Assembly: GCA_965230415.1 (NCBI GenBank)
Contig: CBDDKZ010000005.1
Span: 4,836,001 to 4,900,000 of the forward strand
Source: CBDDKZ01 sp965230415
Lineage (GTDB): Bacteria > Bacteroidota > Bacteroidia > Cytophagales > JAAEPT01
Length of the DNA stretch: 64,000 nucleotides
Direction of reading: 5' to 3'
A model generated the notes under the pieces. That model worked only from the letters and a program-made list of their open reading frames with translations. It was not told the DNA's origin and did not search any database. Shown in pieces: positions 7,857 through 16,385 of this stretch. The translations under genes and the position numbers were made by a program. Numbering within the stretch: the stretch's first letter is position 1; every line of letters starts with the position of its first letter.

Positions 7857-8912
7857 ATGAAAACGAAACAAGTTTTTATGGGGCTAACTTTAGCCGCCAC
7901 CTTATTAACTGCAAGTCAAATTGCAAAAGGACAAGAAATCTTACAACGTACAAACGGTACCGGCCAAAACACGGTCGTTGAAGTAAAAAATCAAATGCCT
8001 AATGGATCGGACAATTATTCTGGTACAACTGCTGATATTGATTTTAAAATATGGGATGACAATGTACATTTAAATATTCCTCAAGCGAGGATTGGTCTTA
8101 TTGGAGCTACTTCATCTGGTATGAATTGGGATGCGAGTGGCCGTTTAGGCTTTTATACATCTACCGTAAATTATCCCAACCCGGTTTTAACAGAACGAAT
8201 GCGTATCACAGAAAATGGAAATATCGGTATTGGAACTACAAATCCTGTTTCTTTATTACATGTGAATGGCGACATTACGGGTAAGAACTTAGAGGTAACT
8301 AGCGATGAAGCTTTAGTAAGTATTAAGAGTAAAGGTTCTTTCAAAAGTGCTACGCTTAACTTAGCTGCAAATAATGGTACAGGACAGTGGGACATCCAAT
8401 CATTGCATGGGATGAATTCTCCTTATTTCTTAATTAAATATAAAGGGAACGGCTCAAGTAATATTGGATGTCTTGGCATTACCAGTAATGGTACTATTGA
8501 AGTATTAAATCACTTAAAATCTTATGGAACGATAAGTGCGCCAAGAATTAATGTTGATGGAACTGCTTATTGTGAAGAAATTGTAGTTGATTTATCACAA
8601 AACTGGCCCGACTTTGTTTTTGAGGATAACTACAGGCTGAGCTCATTGAAAGAAACGGAACGATTTATCAATGAAAATAAACACTTGCCAGGAGTACCTT
8701 CGGCTAAAGAAATGGAGCAAAATGGCTTAAATGTAAGCGAAATGCAACATTTACACATGATGAAGATTGAAGAGCTTACTTTACATACTATTGAGCAACA
8801 AAAACAAATCGATTCACTAAAATCACTTGAGAAAAAGAATCAGGAGCTTTCTCAGCAAGTCGCAAATCTTGAAAATCTTTTAGAAGAGTTAATGGCTACC
8901 CAGTCAAAGTAA
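7857..8912 (+). CDS. Secreted tail-fibre-like protein with C-terminal coiled coil
   Basis: A 351-residue protein with signal peptide (residues 1-25, ending AKG-QE). The middle contains ERMRITENGNIGIGTTNP followed by LLHVNGDI, a motif found in many Bacteroidota surface proteins that resemble phage tail-fibre needles. The C-terminal FINENKHLPGVPSAKEMEQ, NVSEMQHLHMMKIEELTL and a heptad-repeat coiled coil (about 290-347) complete the pattern. The family normally trimerises at the cell surface. No T9SS sorting domain and no S74 peptidase are seen. The function is probably structural or adhesive. It stands alone upstream of a T9SS cargo gene. Confidence 0.7.
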   Translation: MKTKQVFMGLTLAATLLTASQIAKGQEILQRTNGTGQNTVVEVKNQMPNGSDNYSGTTADIDFKIWDDNVHLNIPQARIGLIGATSSGMNWDASGRLGFYTSTVNYPNPVLTERMRITENGNIGIGTTNPVSLLHVNGDITGKNLEVTSDEALVSIKSKGSFKSATLNLAANNGTGQWDIQSLHGMNSPYFLIKYKGNGSSNIGCLGITSNGTIEVLNHLKSYGTISAPRINVDGTAYCEEIVVDLSQNWPDFVFEDNYRLSSLKETERFINENKHLPGVPSAKEMEQNGLNVSEMQHLHMMKIEELTLHTIEQQKQIDSLKSLEKKNQELSQQVANLENLLEELMATQSK

Positions 8913-9025
8913 CCTAATTCTGAGTGATACTATTTAGTATTCTCTATATAAGTCCTTAAAGCACATTTAAACTACGTTTTATTGGCTTGTGTCTAAAATT
9001 GACTTAGATTTTAATTTTTGATATT

Positions 9026-11269
9026 ATGAAAAGAAAAATATTAATTTTCTGTATAGGGATTCTTTGTGGCTATACTTCGGTAGCACAATTTGAGTACTAT
9101 GCATCACCGGCAGACTTGGAAAAATACCAAACCTACCGAGAAAATCTGTGGAGCAAGTTCCTCGATGTTAACAAATTTGGTTTGGTTGACTTAACAAATA
9201 CAGACCCAAACCAAAACCCAGATCACTGGTGTGTACCTTCTCACTATAAAAAAGGTTATGGAGAAGCTCGTGACCGTGGAGAACCTGGTATTATATTGGG
9301 CTGGTATATGGCGGTTTTGGCAACCGAATATGAATTGCTGAAAAGAAGTAATCAACCTACAAACGACGTAATAAGAGAACTATATTATGCCATGAGGCAG
9401 TATGAGTCCCTAGATAAAAGAGCAGAACATTTTATGTTGTTTAGAGACGGTCCGGTTCCATCTGAGGCAGAACTCAATGGTATATTTACAAGGGTATTCT
9501 ATTTCAACGGGCCTGAACCATGGGACATTGATTACAACGTTGACATAGACAAAGCCAATAAAAAACAGTCCTATTTTAATTCAGGAGATCAAATGTCTGG
9601 TTTATTATTAGGATTTCGTTTAGTCAAAAAATACTTAAACGGTGTGAAATATTATGGTAATGACGACGCTTCAGCTAATGGATTTGATTTTGGTATCGCT
9701 GCTCAAACCTACGCCCATGCAATGGGAAAGTGGTTGGACGACAATGATTTTACCGGTAAAATATATAATGCCAGTGGTACCCAGGTTTTACAACCTACAC
9801 ATGACCTTACTAACCAAGATTTCATTGATCTTGCCCAAGGTGGTTTTGGATGGTTACTTGATTATGCTAATAACGACCCTTATGGAAATTTCAAGTTTAG
9901 AGGAATTACAGGAGAAGGCAATGGCTTTATGCTGGGTACTGCCATTGAAAGTATCACCGGATTAAGTTATTTCGACAATAAAGACGACTGTCATCCTGAA
10001 ATGCAAGCAACAGTCCCTATTCTTATTGGAGCACTTCAATTTGGTATGGCGTATGCTACATGCGACGGCAACCAGAGGTATCAAATGAAAGTTGAAACAG
10101 AACGTGTACATGATTTTAGCATACTTTTTGGAACAACACCTTTATATGATGCATGGAAAACTTATTGGAGAAGAAGACGCTCATTTGCGATTGGGTACAA
10201 ACTTTCCAATTTGGCAATTAGTAATCATTTAAGTCATTTTGAATGGGAAGACCTACCTAATAAATACAATGTGGACATGTACATTATGCTTACAGATTTA
10301 TTAGATAGTGGTTATCAGCCCGATGCTTCTTTGAGAACCACTCAAAAAAGAAAAGATTATATTTTGTTAAAATTGGCCAATCCGCTTGGTTCCATGTACA
10401 AACCAGATGAGTACCCCAATTCTTACACTAGGTATTGGATAGGAAAGCGGTTTTTCAGACCATTAACAGGAGTAATGGACAAGGATAGTTATGACCTTGA
10501 TCTTGATAAAAATGGCCACAAAAGACATCATGATGGACTCGATTTTATGTTATTACACAACTTATATTTACTTGATCAAGATGATGATGTTCCTAACAAT
10601 TTAGTTTTAACTGTTGGTGATGAGGATCGTCGTCTCATTCAATTTAACAGACCTGCCTATAAATCGGAAGATGGGTCTGAAAAAGATGAAGATACGTTCA
10701 ATGAATATGTTGGAATAAGAGGGCCAGAAAATAGAGGTGTACACGCAGATGAGATTGCAAAACTACAAATTGAATCTACTGAAATTATTCAAGTGAATGA
10801 CTTAAGAAGGTACTATGCACCGCACATAGAACTTAAACAAGGTTTTAAAGCAAAAGTAGGCTCAAACTTCAGTGCAACCAGTACTGATTTGACCTACAAA
10901 GTTAATAACACTTTTATGCCTAATGTTCCGTTGCAAACGGCAAACACAACAGGATATGAAGATATGAGTACACTTAATTTGAAAATATCCCAAAAAGAAA
11001 AGGATTATGAGTTCAATACTGAATTTGAGGCCAATACCATCGAAGTTTCTCCTAATCCTTCAAATGGTTTTGTACAAGTAAAATTAGTCCCTGGCACTCA
11101 ACAAATCAGTATTACCGATATTATGGGTAATGAAATTATTAAAGAGACCATCGATTCAGGTACACAAATCTGGACTGGAGATGTTTCATCATTAAACAGT
11201 GGTATTTACTTAATTGAAGTGTTTGACGGAGAATCTGTAATTGCAGAAAAGCTACAGATTGTTAAATAG
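9026..11269 (+). CDS. T9SS-exported protein of unknown fold (type A sorting domain)
   Basis: A 747-residue protein with signal peptide ending SVAQ-FEYY. Residues about 25-520 are rich in Trp, Tyr and Asp, with motifs such as PDHWCVPSHYKKGYGEARD, GEPGIILGWYMAVLATEYEL and KRHHDGLDFMLLHNLYLL; helix-rich spacing suggests an alpha/alpha-toroid, but no family was recognised. Residues about 575-625 (RRYYAPHIELKQGFKAKVGSNF) match a short linker domain common just before sorting signals. Residues about 675-747 form the type A C-terminal domain (SPNPSNGFVQV, ISITDIMGNEI, GIYLIEVF). It is therefore exported by T9SS and cleaved or attached at the surface. A terminator follows. Confidence 0.8.
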   Translation: MKRKILIFCIGILCGYTSVAQFEYYASPADLEKYQTYRENLWSKFLDVNKFGLVDLTNTDPNQNPDHWCVPSHYKKGYGEARDRGEPGIILGWYMAVLATEYELLKRSNQPTNDVIRELYYAMRQYESLDKRAEHFMLFRDGPVPSEAELNGIFTRVFYFNGPEPWDIDYNVDIDKANKKQSYFNSGDQMSGLLLGFRLVKKYLNGVKYYGNDDASANGFDFGIAAQTYAHAMGKWLDDNDFTGKIYNASGTQVLQPTHDLTNQDFIDLAQGGFGWLLDYANNDPYGNFKFRGITGEGNGFMLGTAIESITGLSYFDNKDDCHPEMQATVPILIGALQFGMAYATCDGNQRYQMKVETERVHDFSILFGTTPLYDAWKTYWRRRRSFAIGYKLSNLAISNHLSHFEWEDLPNKYNVDMYIMLTDLLDSGYQPDASLRTTQKRKDYILLKLANPLGSMYKPDEYPNSYTRYWIGKRFFRPLTGVMDKDSYDLDLDKNGHKRHHDGLDFMLLHNLYLLDQDDDVPNNLVLTVGDEDRRLIQFNRPAYKSEDGSEKDEDTFNEYVGIRGPENRGVHADEIAKLQIESTEIIQVNDLRRYYAPHIELKQGFKAKVGSNFSATSTDLTYKVNNTFMPNVPLQTANTTGYEDMSTLNLKISQKEKDYEFNTEFEANTIEVSPNPSNGFVQVKLVPGTQQISITDIMGNEIIKETIDSGTQIWTGDVSSLNSGIYLIEVFDGESVIAEKLQIVK

Positions 11270-11290
11270 TTCAATTGAAAAATGATAAGA

Positions 11291-11323
11291 AAAAGTCAAT
11301 TTTCACTGAGAATTGACTTTTTT
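11291..11323 (+). terminator. Rho-independent terminator
   Basis: An 11-bp perfect stem (AAAAGTCAATT at 11291-11301 with its complement at 11311-11321), a 9-nt loop and a T run. It follows the T9SS cargo gene and separates it from the leu operon. Confidence 0.85.
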
Positions 11324-11375
11324 ATTTTGAATCATTCCAATCTTTCGTTAATAAAGCAATGTATATTACCTAAAT

Positions 11376-11404
11376 AGGTATTAATAATTATTAAATTAAT
11401 ACCT
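11376..11404 (+). promoter_or_regulatory. Inverted repeat at the leu promoter, candidate operator
   Basis: AGGTATTAAT (11376-11385) and ATTAATACCT (11395-11404) are perfect 10-bp arms around a 9-bp AT spacer. They cover the -33 region of the -7 box at 11414, so a dimeric regulator bound here should control leuCDB. Confidence 0.5.
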
Positions 11405-11413
11405 TAATTTTCC

Positions 11414-11421
11414 TATTTTTG
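11414..11421 (+). promoter_or_regulatory. -7 box of the leuCDB operon
   Basis: TATTTTTG fits TAnnTTTG and lies 39 nt before the leuC ATG at 11461. No attenuator-like leader peptide with leucine codons was seen in the short leader. Confidence 0.5.
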
Positions 11422-11460
11422 TTAAGTAATACAAACTCAGACAATTTAACTTTAAGATTA

Positions 11461-12861
11461 ATGGGAAAGACATTATTTGAAAAAGTATGGGATGCACACG
11501 TTGTTCATAGCATTGATGAGACAACAGACATCATATACATTGATCGTCACCTTGTTCACGAGGTGACGAGCCCACAGGCTTTCACTGGTGTAGAAAATAG
11601 AGGGATTCCGGTTTTTAGACCTCACTTAACAACAGCGACACCAGATCACAACGTACCGACAAGAGATCAGCTCTCCCCTATTAAAGAGGAATTGTCTCGT
11701 GTTCAGGTGGCAACACTAAAAAAGAATTGTGAAAATCATGATGTACCCTATTATGGCCTTGGGCACGCAAATCATGGTGTAGTACATATTATAGGTCCAC
11801 AGCTGGGACTTACCAAACCGGGTATGACAATGGTATGCGGTGATTCTCATACCTCCACACACGGTGCATTTGGCTCCATTGCCTTTGGTATTGGTACTAG
11901 TCAGGTAGAGAGCGTTTTATCTACCCAATGTCTATTATTGGCCAAACCAAAGACCATGAAGATTCAAGTTGATGGTGAATTAGCGGATGGTGTTCTTTCA
12001 AAAGACATTGTGTTATATATTATCTCAAAGTTAGGCACTGGTGGTGGCACCGGCTATTTCGTTGAGTTTTGTGGATCAGCCATCGAGGCGCTTTCCATGG
12101 AAGCTCGAATGACTATCTGTAACATGTCCATTGAAATGGGAGCACGCGGTGGTATGATTGCACCCGACCAAAAAACTTTTGACTACGTTGAAGGCAAAGA
12201 TTTTGCACCTAAAGGTGAAGCTTGGGATGCTGCCTTAGCCTATTGGAAGACACTTCCTTCGGATACAGATGCCAATTTTGATAAAGAAGTGTATTTCAAA
12301 GCTGAAGACATTGGCCCAATGGTGACCTACGGTACAAACCCGGGTATGGGAGTAACAGTTGACGGATCTATTCCAACTCTTAACGACATAGAAGGCGAAA
12401 ACAACAAAATTACTTTCCAGAAATCATGTGACTACATGGGCTTCTCCCCGGGAGATAAAATGATAGGCAAGAAGATTAACTGGGTATTTTTGGGTTCATG
12501 TACCAATGGCCGCATAGAAGATTTGAGAATATTTGCCAATTATATAAAAGGAAAGAAAAAGGCAGATCATGTAAATCCGTTAATTGTACCAGGATCTAAA
12601 GGCGTGGAGCAACAGGCTATTGCTGAAGGAATTGATAAAATATTGGAAGATGCGGGGTTCACACTTAGAGAACCGGGTTGTTCTGCCTGCCTGGCCATGA
12701 ACGAAGACAAAGTGCCAAAGGGTGAGTATGCAGTCGCTACATCAAACAGAAACTTCGAAGGACGTCAGGGTCCGGGATCGAGAACAATATTAGTAAGTCC
12801 GTTGACAGCAGCAGCGTGTGCCATTGCGGGCGAAATTGTTGATGTACGTGAACTTATTTAA
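11461..12861 (+). CDS. leuC: 3-isopropylmalate dehydratase large subunit
   Basis: A 466-residue cytoplasmic aconitase-family protein of standard LeuC length. With LeuD it isomerises 2-isopropylmalate to 3-isopropylmalate in leucine synthesis. The [4Fe-4S] ligands are Cys347 (GSCTNGR), Cys407 and Cys410 (GCSAC); the N-terminus MGKTLFEKVWDAHVV and the VCGDSHTSTHGAFG motif are diagnostic. The frame is open upstream to a TTG at 11419, but the ATG at 11461 gives the family N-terminus and a sensible leader after the -7 box. First gene of leuC-leuD-leuB. Confidence 0.97.
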   Translation: MGKTLFEKVWDAHVVHSIDETTDIIYIDRHLVHEVTSPQAFTGVENRGIPVFRPHLTTATPDHNVPTRDQLSPIKEELSRVQVATLKKNCENHDVPYYGLGHANHGVVHIIGPQLGLTKPGMTMVCGDSHTSTHGAFGSIAFGIGTSQVESVLSTQCLLLAKPKTMKIQVDGELADGVLSKDIVLYIISKLGTGGGTGYFVEFCGSAIEALSMEARMTICNMSIEMGARGGMIAPDQKTFDYVEGKDFAPKGEAWDAALAYWKTLPSDTDANFDKEVYFKAEDIGPMVTYGTNPGMGVTVDGSIPTLNDIEGENNKITFQKSCDYMGFSPGDKMIGKKINWVFLGSCTNGRIEDLRIFANYIKGKKKADHVNPLIVPGSKGVEQQAIAEGIDKILEDAGFTLREPGCSACLAMNEDKVPKGEYAVATSNRNFEGRQGPGSRTILVSPLTAAACAIAGEIVDVRELI

Positions 12862-12911
12862 TTTCAATCACTTTAAGTGAAGATATTCAAATCACTGATA
12901 TTTAATATATT

Positions 12912-13520
12912 ATGGAAAAATTCGAAAAATTAACATCACGTGCCATACCGGTACAGATTGAAGATATAGATACCGATCAGATTATTCCTGCTCGTTTTTT
13001 GAAGGCTACTTCTCGCGATGGCTTTGGTGAAAATCTTTTTAGAGATTGGCGCTACAACCAAGACAACTCGCCAAAAGAGGGATTTCCTTTAAATGATGGT
13101 AAATATAGCGGAGAAATTTTGGTAGGTGGAAAGAACTTTGGAACAGGTTCGTCTCGTGAACATGCAGCGTGGGCCATTCGTGATTATCCTTTCAAAGTAG
13201 TTGTATCATCATTCTTTGCTGATATTTTCAAAGGAAACGCTTTAAACAATGGTTTGTTACCCGTGCAGGTTTCTGATAGCTTTTTGTCCAAAATTTTCGA
13301 GGCTATCGAGAATAATGTCGAGTCTACATTTACCGTAGATCTTGAAGAGCAGACGTTTACGATAGACGGCAGTGGAGAAAAGGAGTCATTTGAGATCGGA
13401 GCCTACAAAAAGACATGCTTATTGAATGGCTATGACGATATAGACTACATCCTTAATATAAAGGACAAAATTGAGGCATACGAAGTAAACGCAAAAAACA
13501 GAGAATTAACGATAATCTAA
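12912..13520 (+). CDS. leuD: 3-isopropylmalate dehydratase small subunit
   Basis: A 202-residue protein of the usual length forming the swivelling domain of isopropylmalate isomerase. DIDTDQIIPARFLK near residues 19-32 and NFGTGSSREHAAWAI near 76-90 are the conserved substrate-contact loops. It follows leuC after a 50-bp gap containing a short hairpin-like TCACTT-T-AAGTGA, and leuB starts one base after its stop. The subunit binds LeuC directly. Confidence 0.96.
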   Translation: MEKFEKLTSRAIPVQIEDIDTDQIIPARFLKATSRDGFGENLFRDWRYNQDNSPKEGFPLNDGKYSGEILVGGKNFGTGSSREHAAWAIRDYPFKVVVSSFFADIFKGNALNNGLLPVQVSDSFLSKIFEAIENNVESTFTVDLEEQTFTIDGSGEKESFEIGAYKKTCLLNGYDDIDYILNIKDKIEAYEVNAKNRELTII

Positions 13521-13521
13521 G

Positions 13522-14592
13522 ATGGAAAAGAAAATAGCATATTTACCTGGTGATGGTATAGGTCCAGAGGTAGCAAAACAGGCAAAAAAGGCCTTAGACG
13601 CTGTTGCCCAATCATTTGGTCACACTTTTACTTATGAGGAAGCTTTAGTTGGAGCAGTGGCAATTGATGAAACCGGAGACCCCTATCCTGCCGAAACGCA
13701 CAGCGTTTGTCAAAATGCTGATGCCATCCTTTTCGGTGCAATCGGCGATCCGAAGTATGACAACGATCCGAGTGCTCCGGTAAGACCGGAACAAGGTTTG
13801 TTGCGTATGCGTAAGAGTTTAGGCTTATATTGTAATATTCGTCCTGTAAAAGCCTACAGCATTTTAGCAGACCGTTCTCCTTTGAAAAACGATAGAATAG
13901 ATGGTGCTGATATGGTCGTTTTTCGCGAGCTGACTTCAGGTTTGTATTTCGGTAGCCCGAGAGGACGTAGTGAAGATGGTAAGTCGGCATTCGAAACTTG
14001 TAATTATACAGAAGAAGAAATCGTTAGAATGGCAAAATTGGCTTTCGAAGCCGCAAAAAACAGACGCAACAAAGTGACGCTTGTAGATAAAGCCAATGTA
14101 CTGGTAACATCCAGATTGTGGAGAGAGGTTGTTACAAAATTCCATGCGGAGCATTATGCAGATGTTGAACTGGATTTCTTGTTTGTAGATAATGCAGCAA
14201 TGCAAATGATCCTCAACCCTAAGCAATTTGATGTTATTTTGACAGAAAACTTGTTTGGAGACATCATTTCAGATGAATCTTCGGTTATCGCTGGTTCTTT
14301 GGGACTTCTTGCTTCAGCATCGGTAGGTGGAGAAATAGGTCTTTACGAACCCATTCACGGCTCTTATCCGCAAGCCGCAGGCAAAGATATAGCCAATCCA
14401 ATGGCTGCTATTTTATCTGCAGCTATGTTGTTGGAAACATCTTTTGGTTTAGTTGACGAGGCTAAAGCAATCGTTAGTGCTATAGACAAATGCATGGAAG
14501 AAGGACATGTTACCGAAGATATTAATCCGGATAATAACATGGGCACGGAAGCTGTAGGCGACAAGGTAGTTGAATACATTTTGAATAATTAA
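13522..14592 (+). CDS. leuB: 3-isopropylmalate dehydrogenase
   Basis: A 356-residue NAD-dependent beta-decarboxylating dehydrogenase that makes 4-methyl-2-oxopentanoate from 3-isopropylmalate. Key segments are LPGDGIGPEV at 8-17, the substrate-binding RPEQGLLRMRKSLGLYCNIRP near 92-112, the metal-binding DIISDESS region near 250, and the NAD site EPIHGSYPQAAG near 276-287. RPEQGLLRMRKSLGL is the LeuB rather than isocitrate dehydrogenase pattern. It starts one base after leuD and closes the operon ahead of a terminator. leuA is not in this window. Confidence 0.96.
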   Translation: MEKKIAYLPGDGIGPEVAKQAKKALDAVAQSFGHTFTYEEALVGAVAIDETGDPYPAETHSVCQNADAILFGAIGDPKYDNDPSAPVRPEQGLLRMRKSLGLYCNIRPVKAYSILADRSPLKNDRIDGADMVVFRELTSGLYFGSPRGRSEDGKSAFETCNYTEEEIVRMAKLAFEAAKNRRNKVTLVDKANVLVTSRLWREVVTKFHAEHYADVELDFLFVDNAAMQMILNPKQFDVILTENLFGDIISDESSVIAGSLGLLASASVGGEIGLYEPIHGSYPQAAGKDIANPMAAILSAAMLLETSFGLVDEAKAIVSAIDKCMEEGHVTEDINPDNNMGTEAVGDKVVEYILNN

Positions 14593-14596
14593 AAGA

Positions 14597-14630
14597 CAAA
14601 TGGAGTTGCCTAAGGCAACTCCATTGTTTT
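14597..14630 (+). terminator. Rho-independent terminator of leuCDB
   Basis: A 12-bp stem (AATGGAGTTGCC at 14599-14610 with its complement at 14614-14625), a TAA triloop, then TGTTTT. It lies 7 nt downstream of the leuB stop. Confidence 0.85.
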
Positions 14631-14767
14631 CGACAAGTAATAAATAATTAAAAAATAGCTGATTGAACTTGGGACTTGCTTTTATCGGATGAATTTTTTT
14701 CGAATGTTCTGATACTATTTACTAAAGTCTATCTGCATTTCATACAAGCTTAGTATTGGCTCTATTT

Positions 14768-14914
14768 CTAAGGTTCAAAACGAATCTCTTCCTGAGAAGC
14801 GTATTTTTTTAGTGTACTACCAATTGTTTCACTTTTCAACATACCTATAACAAACACGGTAATGAGTCCATTCAGCATGATGACCCATAAGATTCTCCAT
14901 ATAAATATATTCAT
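14768..14914 (-). CDS. 48-residue membrane microprotein
   Basis: A short frame translating as MNIFIWRILWVIMLNGLIT, then VFVIGMLKSETIGSTLKKY and ASQEEIRFEP. Residues about 4-25 form one strongly hydrophobic helix with positive Arg7, followed by a polar, acidic tail. The ATG lies 5 nt after the stop of the membrane-anchored pseudo-receiver gene on the same strand, so the two are likely co-translated. No family is recognised. Both products carry a single membrane helix, so the microprotein could be a partner or stabiliser of the pseudo-receiver. Evidence is position and composition only. Confidence 0.5.
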   Translation of the reverse strand: MNIFIWRILWVIMLNGLITVFVIGMLKSETIGSTLKKYASQEEIRFEP

Positions 14915-14919
14915 AGTTC

Positions 14920-15396
14920 TCACAATTTGCCTTTTGAAATTAAAACATCAGCAATCATAACTCCGGTAAATAAAACAAAGAAGTAGGCATTTACTGCAAA
15001 GTATTTTATTTGCCCTACCAGTTTGTTTATATTATTGTAGTCTTCGACTTCTTTTAATAGCCTTTTTATAGTATAAATTGTGAGGCTAGATCTCCATATA
15101 TAAGTGATTTCCGGGTACCTGGCCATGAAATGAGTGAAATCTTTGGTGACATGATTCACTAAAACATATACCGACGTATTTTTTGCACACCACATGATAA
15201 TTTCTGCACTGAAATCATCTGTGCCCATGCAGTCCTGATCTATTATCAAGGCAGTGGTTTGATTATCAATATCATTGATTACTCCTTTTATAGTTTTATA
15301 TGATCTTACTTTTGGTTCTTCATAATTCAACATTCCCTTCATCAAATCAGAAAACATCGAAGCTCTTTCTACTATGTATATTCTCGATTTATCCAT
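14920..15396 (-). CDS. Degenerate receiver-like protein with C-terminal membrane anchor
   Basis: A 158-residue protein. Residues 1-115 follow the layout of a CheY-like receiver (RIYIVE strand, ALIIDQD near 49-55, VYVLVNH, EITYIW), but the chemistry is broken. The acidic pair is replaced by IVE-RAS at about 8-13, and the conserved Lys after strand 5 is absent (YIWRSS at 99-104). Asp53 or Asp55 is near the phosphorylation site. Residues about 131-153 form a membrane helix. It probably works as a phosphorylation-independent docking module at the membrane. It lies downstream of a sigma-54 activator, hybrid kinase and receiver on the same strand, separated by 413 bp, and just ahead of a membrane microprotein. 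A wholly unrelated fold is possible. Confidence 0.6.
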   Translation of the reverse strand: MDKSRIYIVERASMFSDLMKGMLNYEEPKVRSYKTIKGVINDIDNQTTALIIDQDCMGTDDFSAEIIMWCAKNTSVYVLVNHVTKDFTHFMARYPEITYIWRSSLTIYTIKRLLKEVEDYNNINKLVGQIKYFAVNAYFFVLFTGVMIADVLISKGKL

Positions 15397-15809
15397 ACTG
15401 CTTACTTTTTATTATTTATTATATCCATCATTATGCCAACTAATAAAAACTGCCTTATAGTGCGTTTTTGGGATGTTTAGAGCAAATAGATGTCTGAATA
15501 TTGGACTCGTGTCTGAGATAAATACAAATACTCCTTACCAGCGTCTGTTGAATGTGGCTTGGCTACACAAGGCTGTTTACCTTTTTGTGCCAATTCTATT
15601 TTGACAGGTAGGCATAGCGAAAATTATTATTGGAGTTTTTTGGAGATGTGCTTTAGGAAACTACAAAAATAAGCGTATTGGCTTTTTTACTATAATTAAC
15701 AGCAAAGAAATCCATGAAATAAAGACCAAGCGCATTGCAAGGCATACTCAATGCATGAAGTTCATGCTTTGATCAACTAATGGGCTTGAAAAAATAGCAA
15801 GTTAATGAA
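15397..15809 (-). other. Intergenic region, no gene seen
   Basis: 413 bp between two same-strand signalling genes. It contains a 15-bp palindrome, GCATGAA-G-TTCATGC at 15753-15767, and a TGGCAC sequence on the minus strand at 15592-15587 without a matching sigma-54 -12 element. No credible coding frame or terminator was found. Confidence 0.6.
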
Positions 15810-16256
15810 CTAGAAAAGTTTCCAGCGAATTTTTTTATGAGCATTGTCACCTTCTATATCATTTAAATCGTTGAGCGCTTTAAACACCTCTCCAAGTGAT
15901 TTCAAAAGCTTGGGTATAATGTTGTCATTCTTTTGTACGTAATCAAATACACCCTCTTTGATGAGTCCTGGGGCTACATCCATTTCATTCGAAGAAGAAA
16001 ACATGAGTATTGGTAATTCCGGAGATTCATTTCTTACCGCCTGTAGTACTTCTAAACCGCTATAATCACTATTTTCTCCTAAATTGTAATCCAATATTAG
16101 TACGTCGGGTTTACTAAAATTTTTCAGAAACTTCGTAGCCGATTCAAAGTACTCAACGTCATACCCGGCTTGCTTGAGATTATATGTTATAATATCTGAT
16201 AAAAACGTATCATCGTCAACCAGGTAGATCAATGGTTTACTCTTAAAATTTTTCAT
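15810..16256 (-). CDS. Single-domain response regulator (CheY-like)
   Basis: A 148-residue protein with one receiver domain and no output domain. The acidic pair is Asp14/Asp15 (YLVDDD), the phospho-acceptor Asp56 (LILDYN), the switch Ser87 (MFSSS) and the conserved Lys109 (VQKND). The extra C-terminal 25 residues are helical and basic. It lies downstream of the hybrid kinase on the same strand with a 129-bp gap. It probably receives phosphate from the kinase's HPt domain or acts as a phosphate sink. Confidence 0.88.
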   Translation of the reverse strand: MKNFKSKPLIYLVDDDTFLSDIITYNLKQAGYDVEYFESATKFLKNFSKPDVLILDYNLGENSDYSGLEVLQAVRNESPELPILMFSSSNEMDVAPGLIKEGVFDYVQKNDNIIPKLLKSLGEVFKALNDLNDIEGDNAHKKIRWKLF

Positions 16257-16385
16257 ATGTATTATGTTCTAAAATCTATAATGAAATAATCATTCCAACT
16301 ATAAATACCATGGTTTTACAAAGAATTTATAGGTTTACCTGTCTCTAACCCGGATCAAAATCCAGGTTTTGGACATTGTTTTGAG

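Noticed and set aside
13628..14226. Two minus-strand frames of 96-120 codons
   Set aside because: They overlap leuB completely and lack any sign of coding; Cys/His-rich composition is an artefact of the antisense reading.
15587..15592. A TGGCAC sequence on the minus strand, possible sigma-54 -24 element
   Set aside because: The expected GC-containing -12 element at the correct distance is missing (sequence reads GGTA).
15472..15610. A 43-codon plus-strand frame starting MFRANRCLN in the signalling intergenic region
   Set aside because: No ribosome-binding or promoter signal, no family pattern, and it is opposite to the local gene direction.
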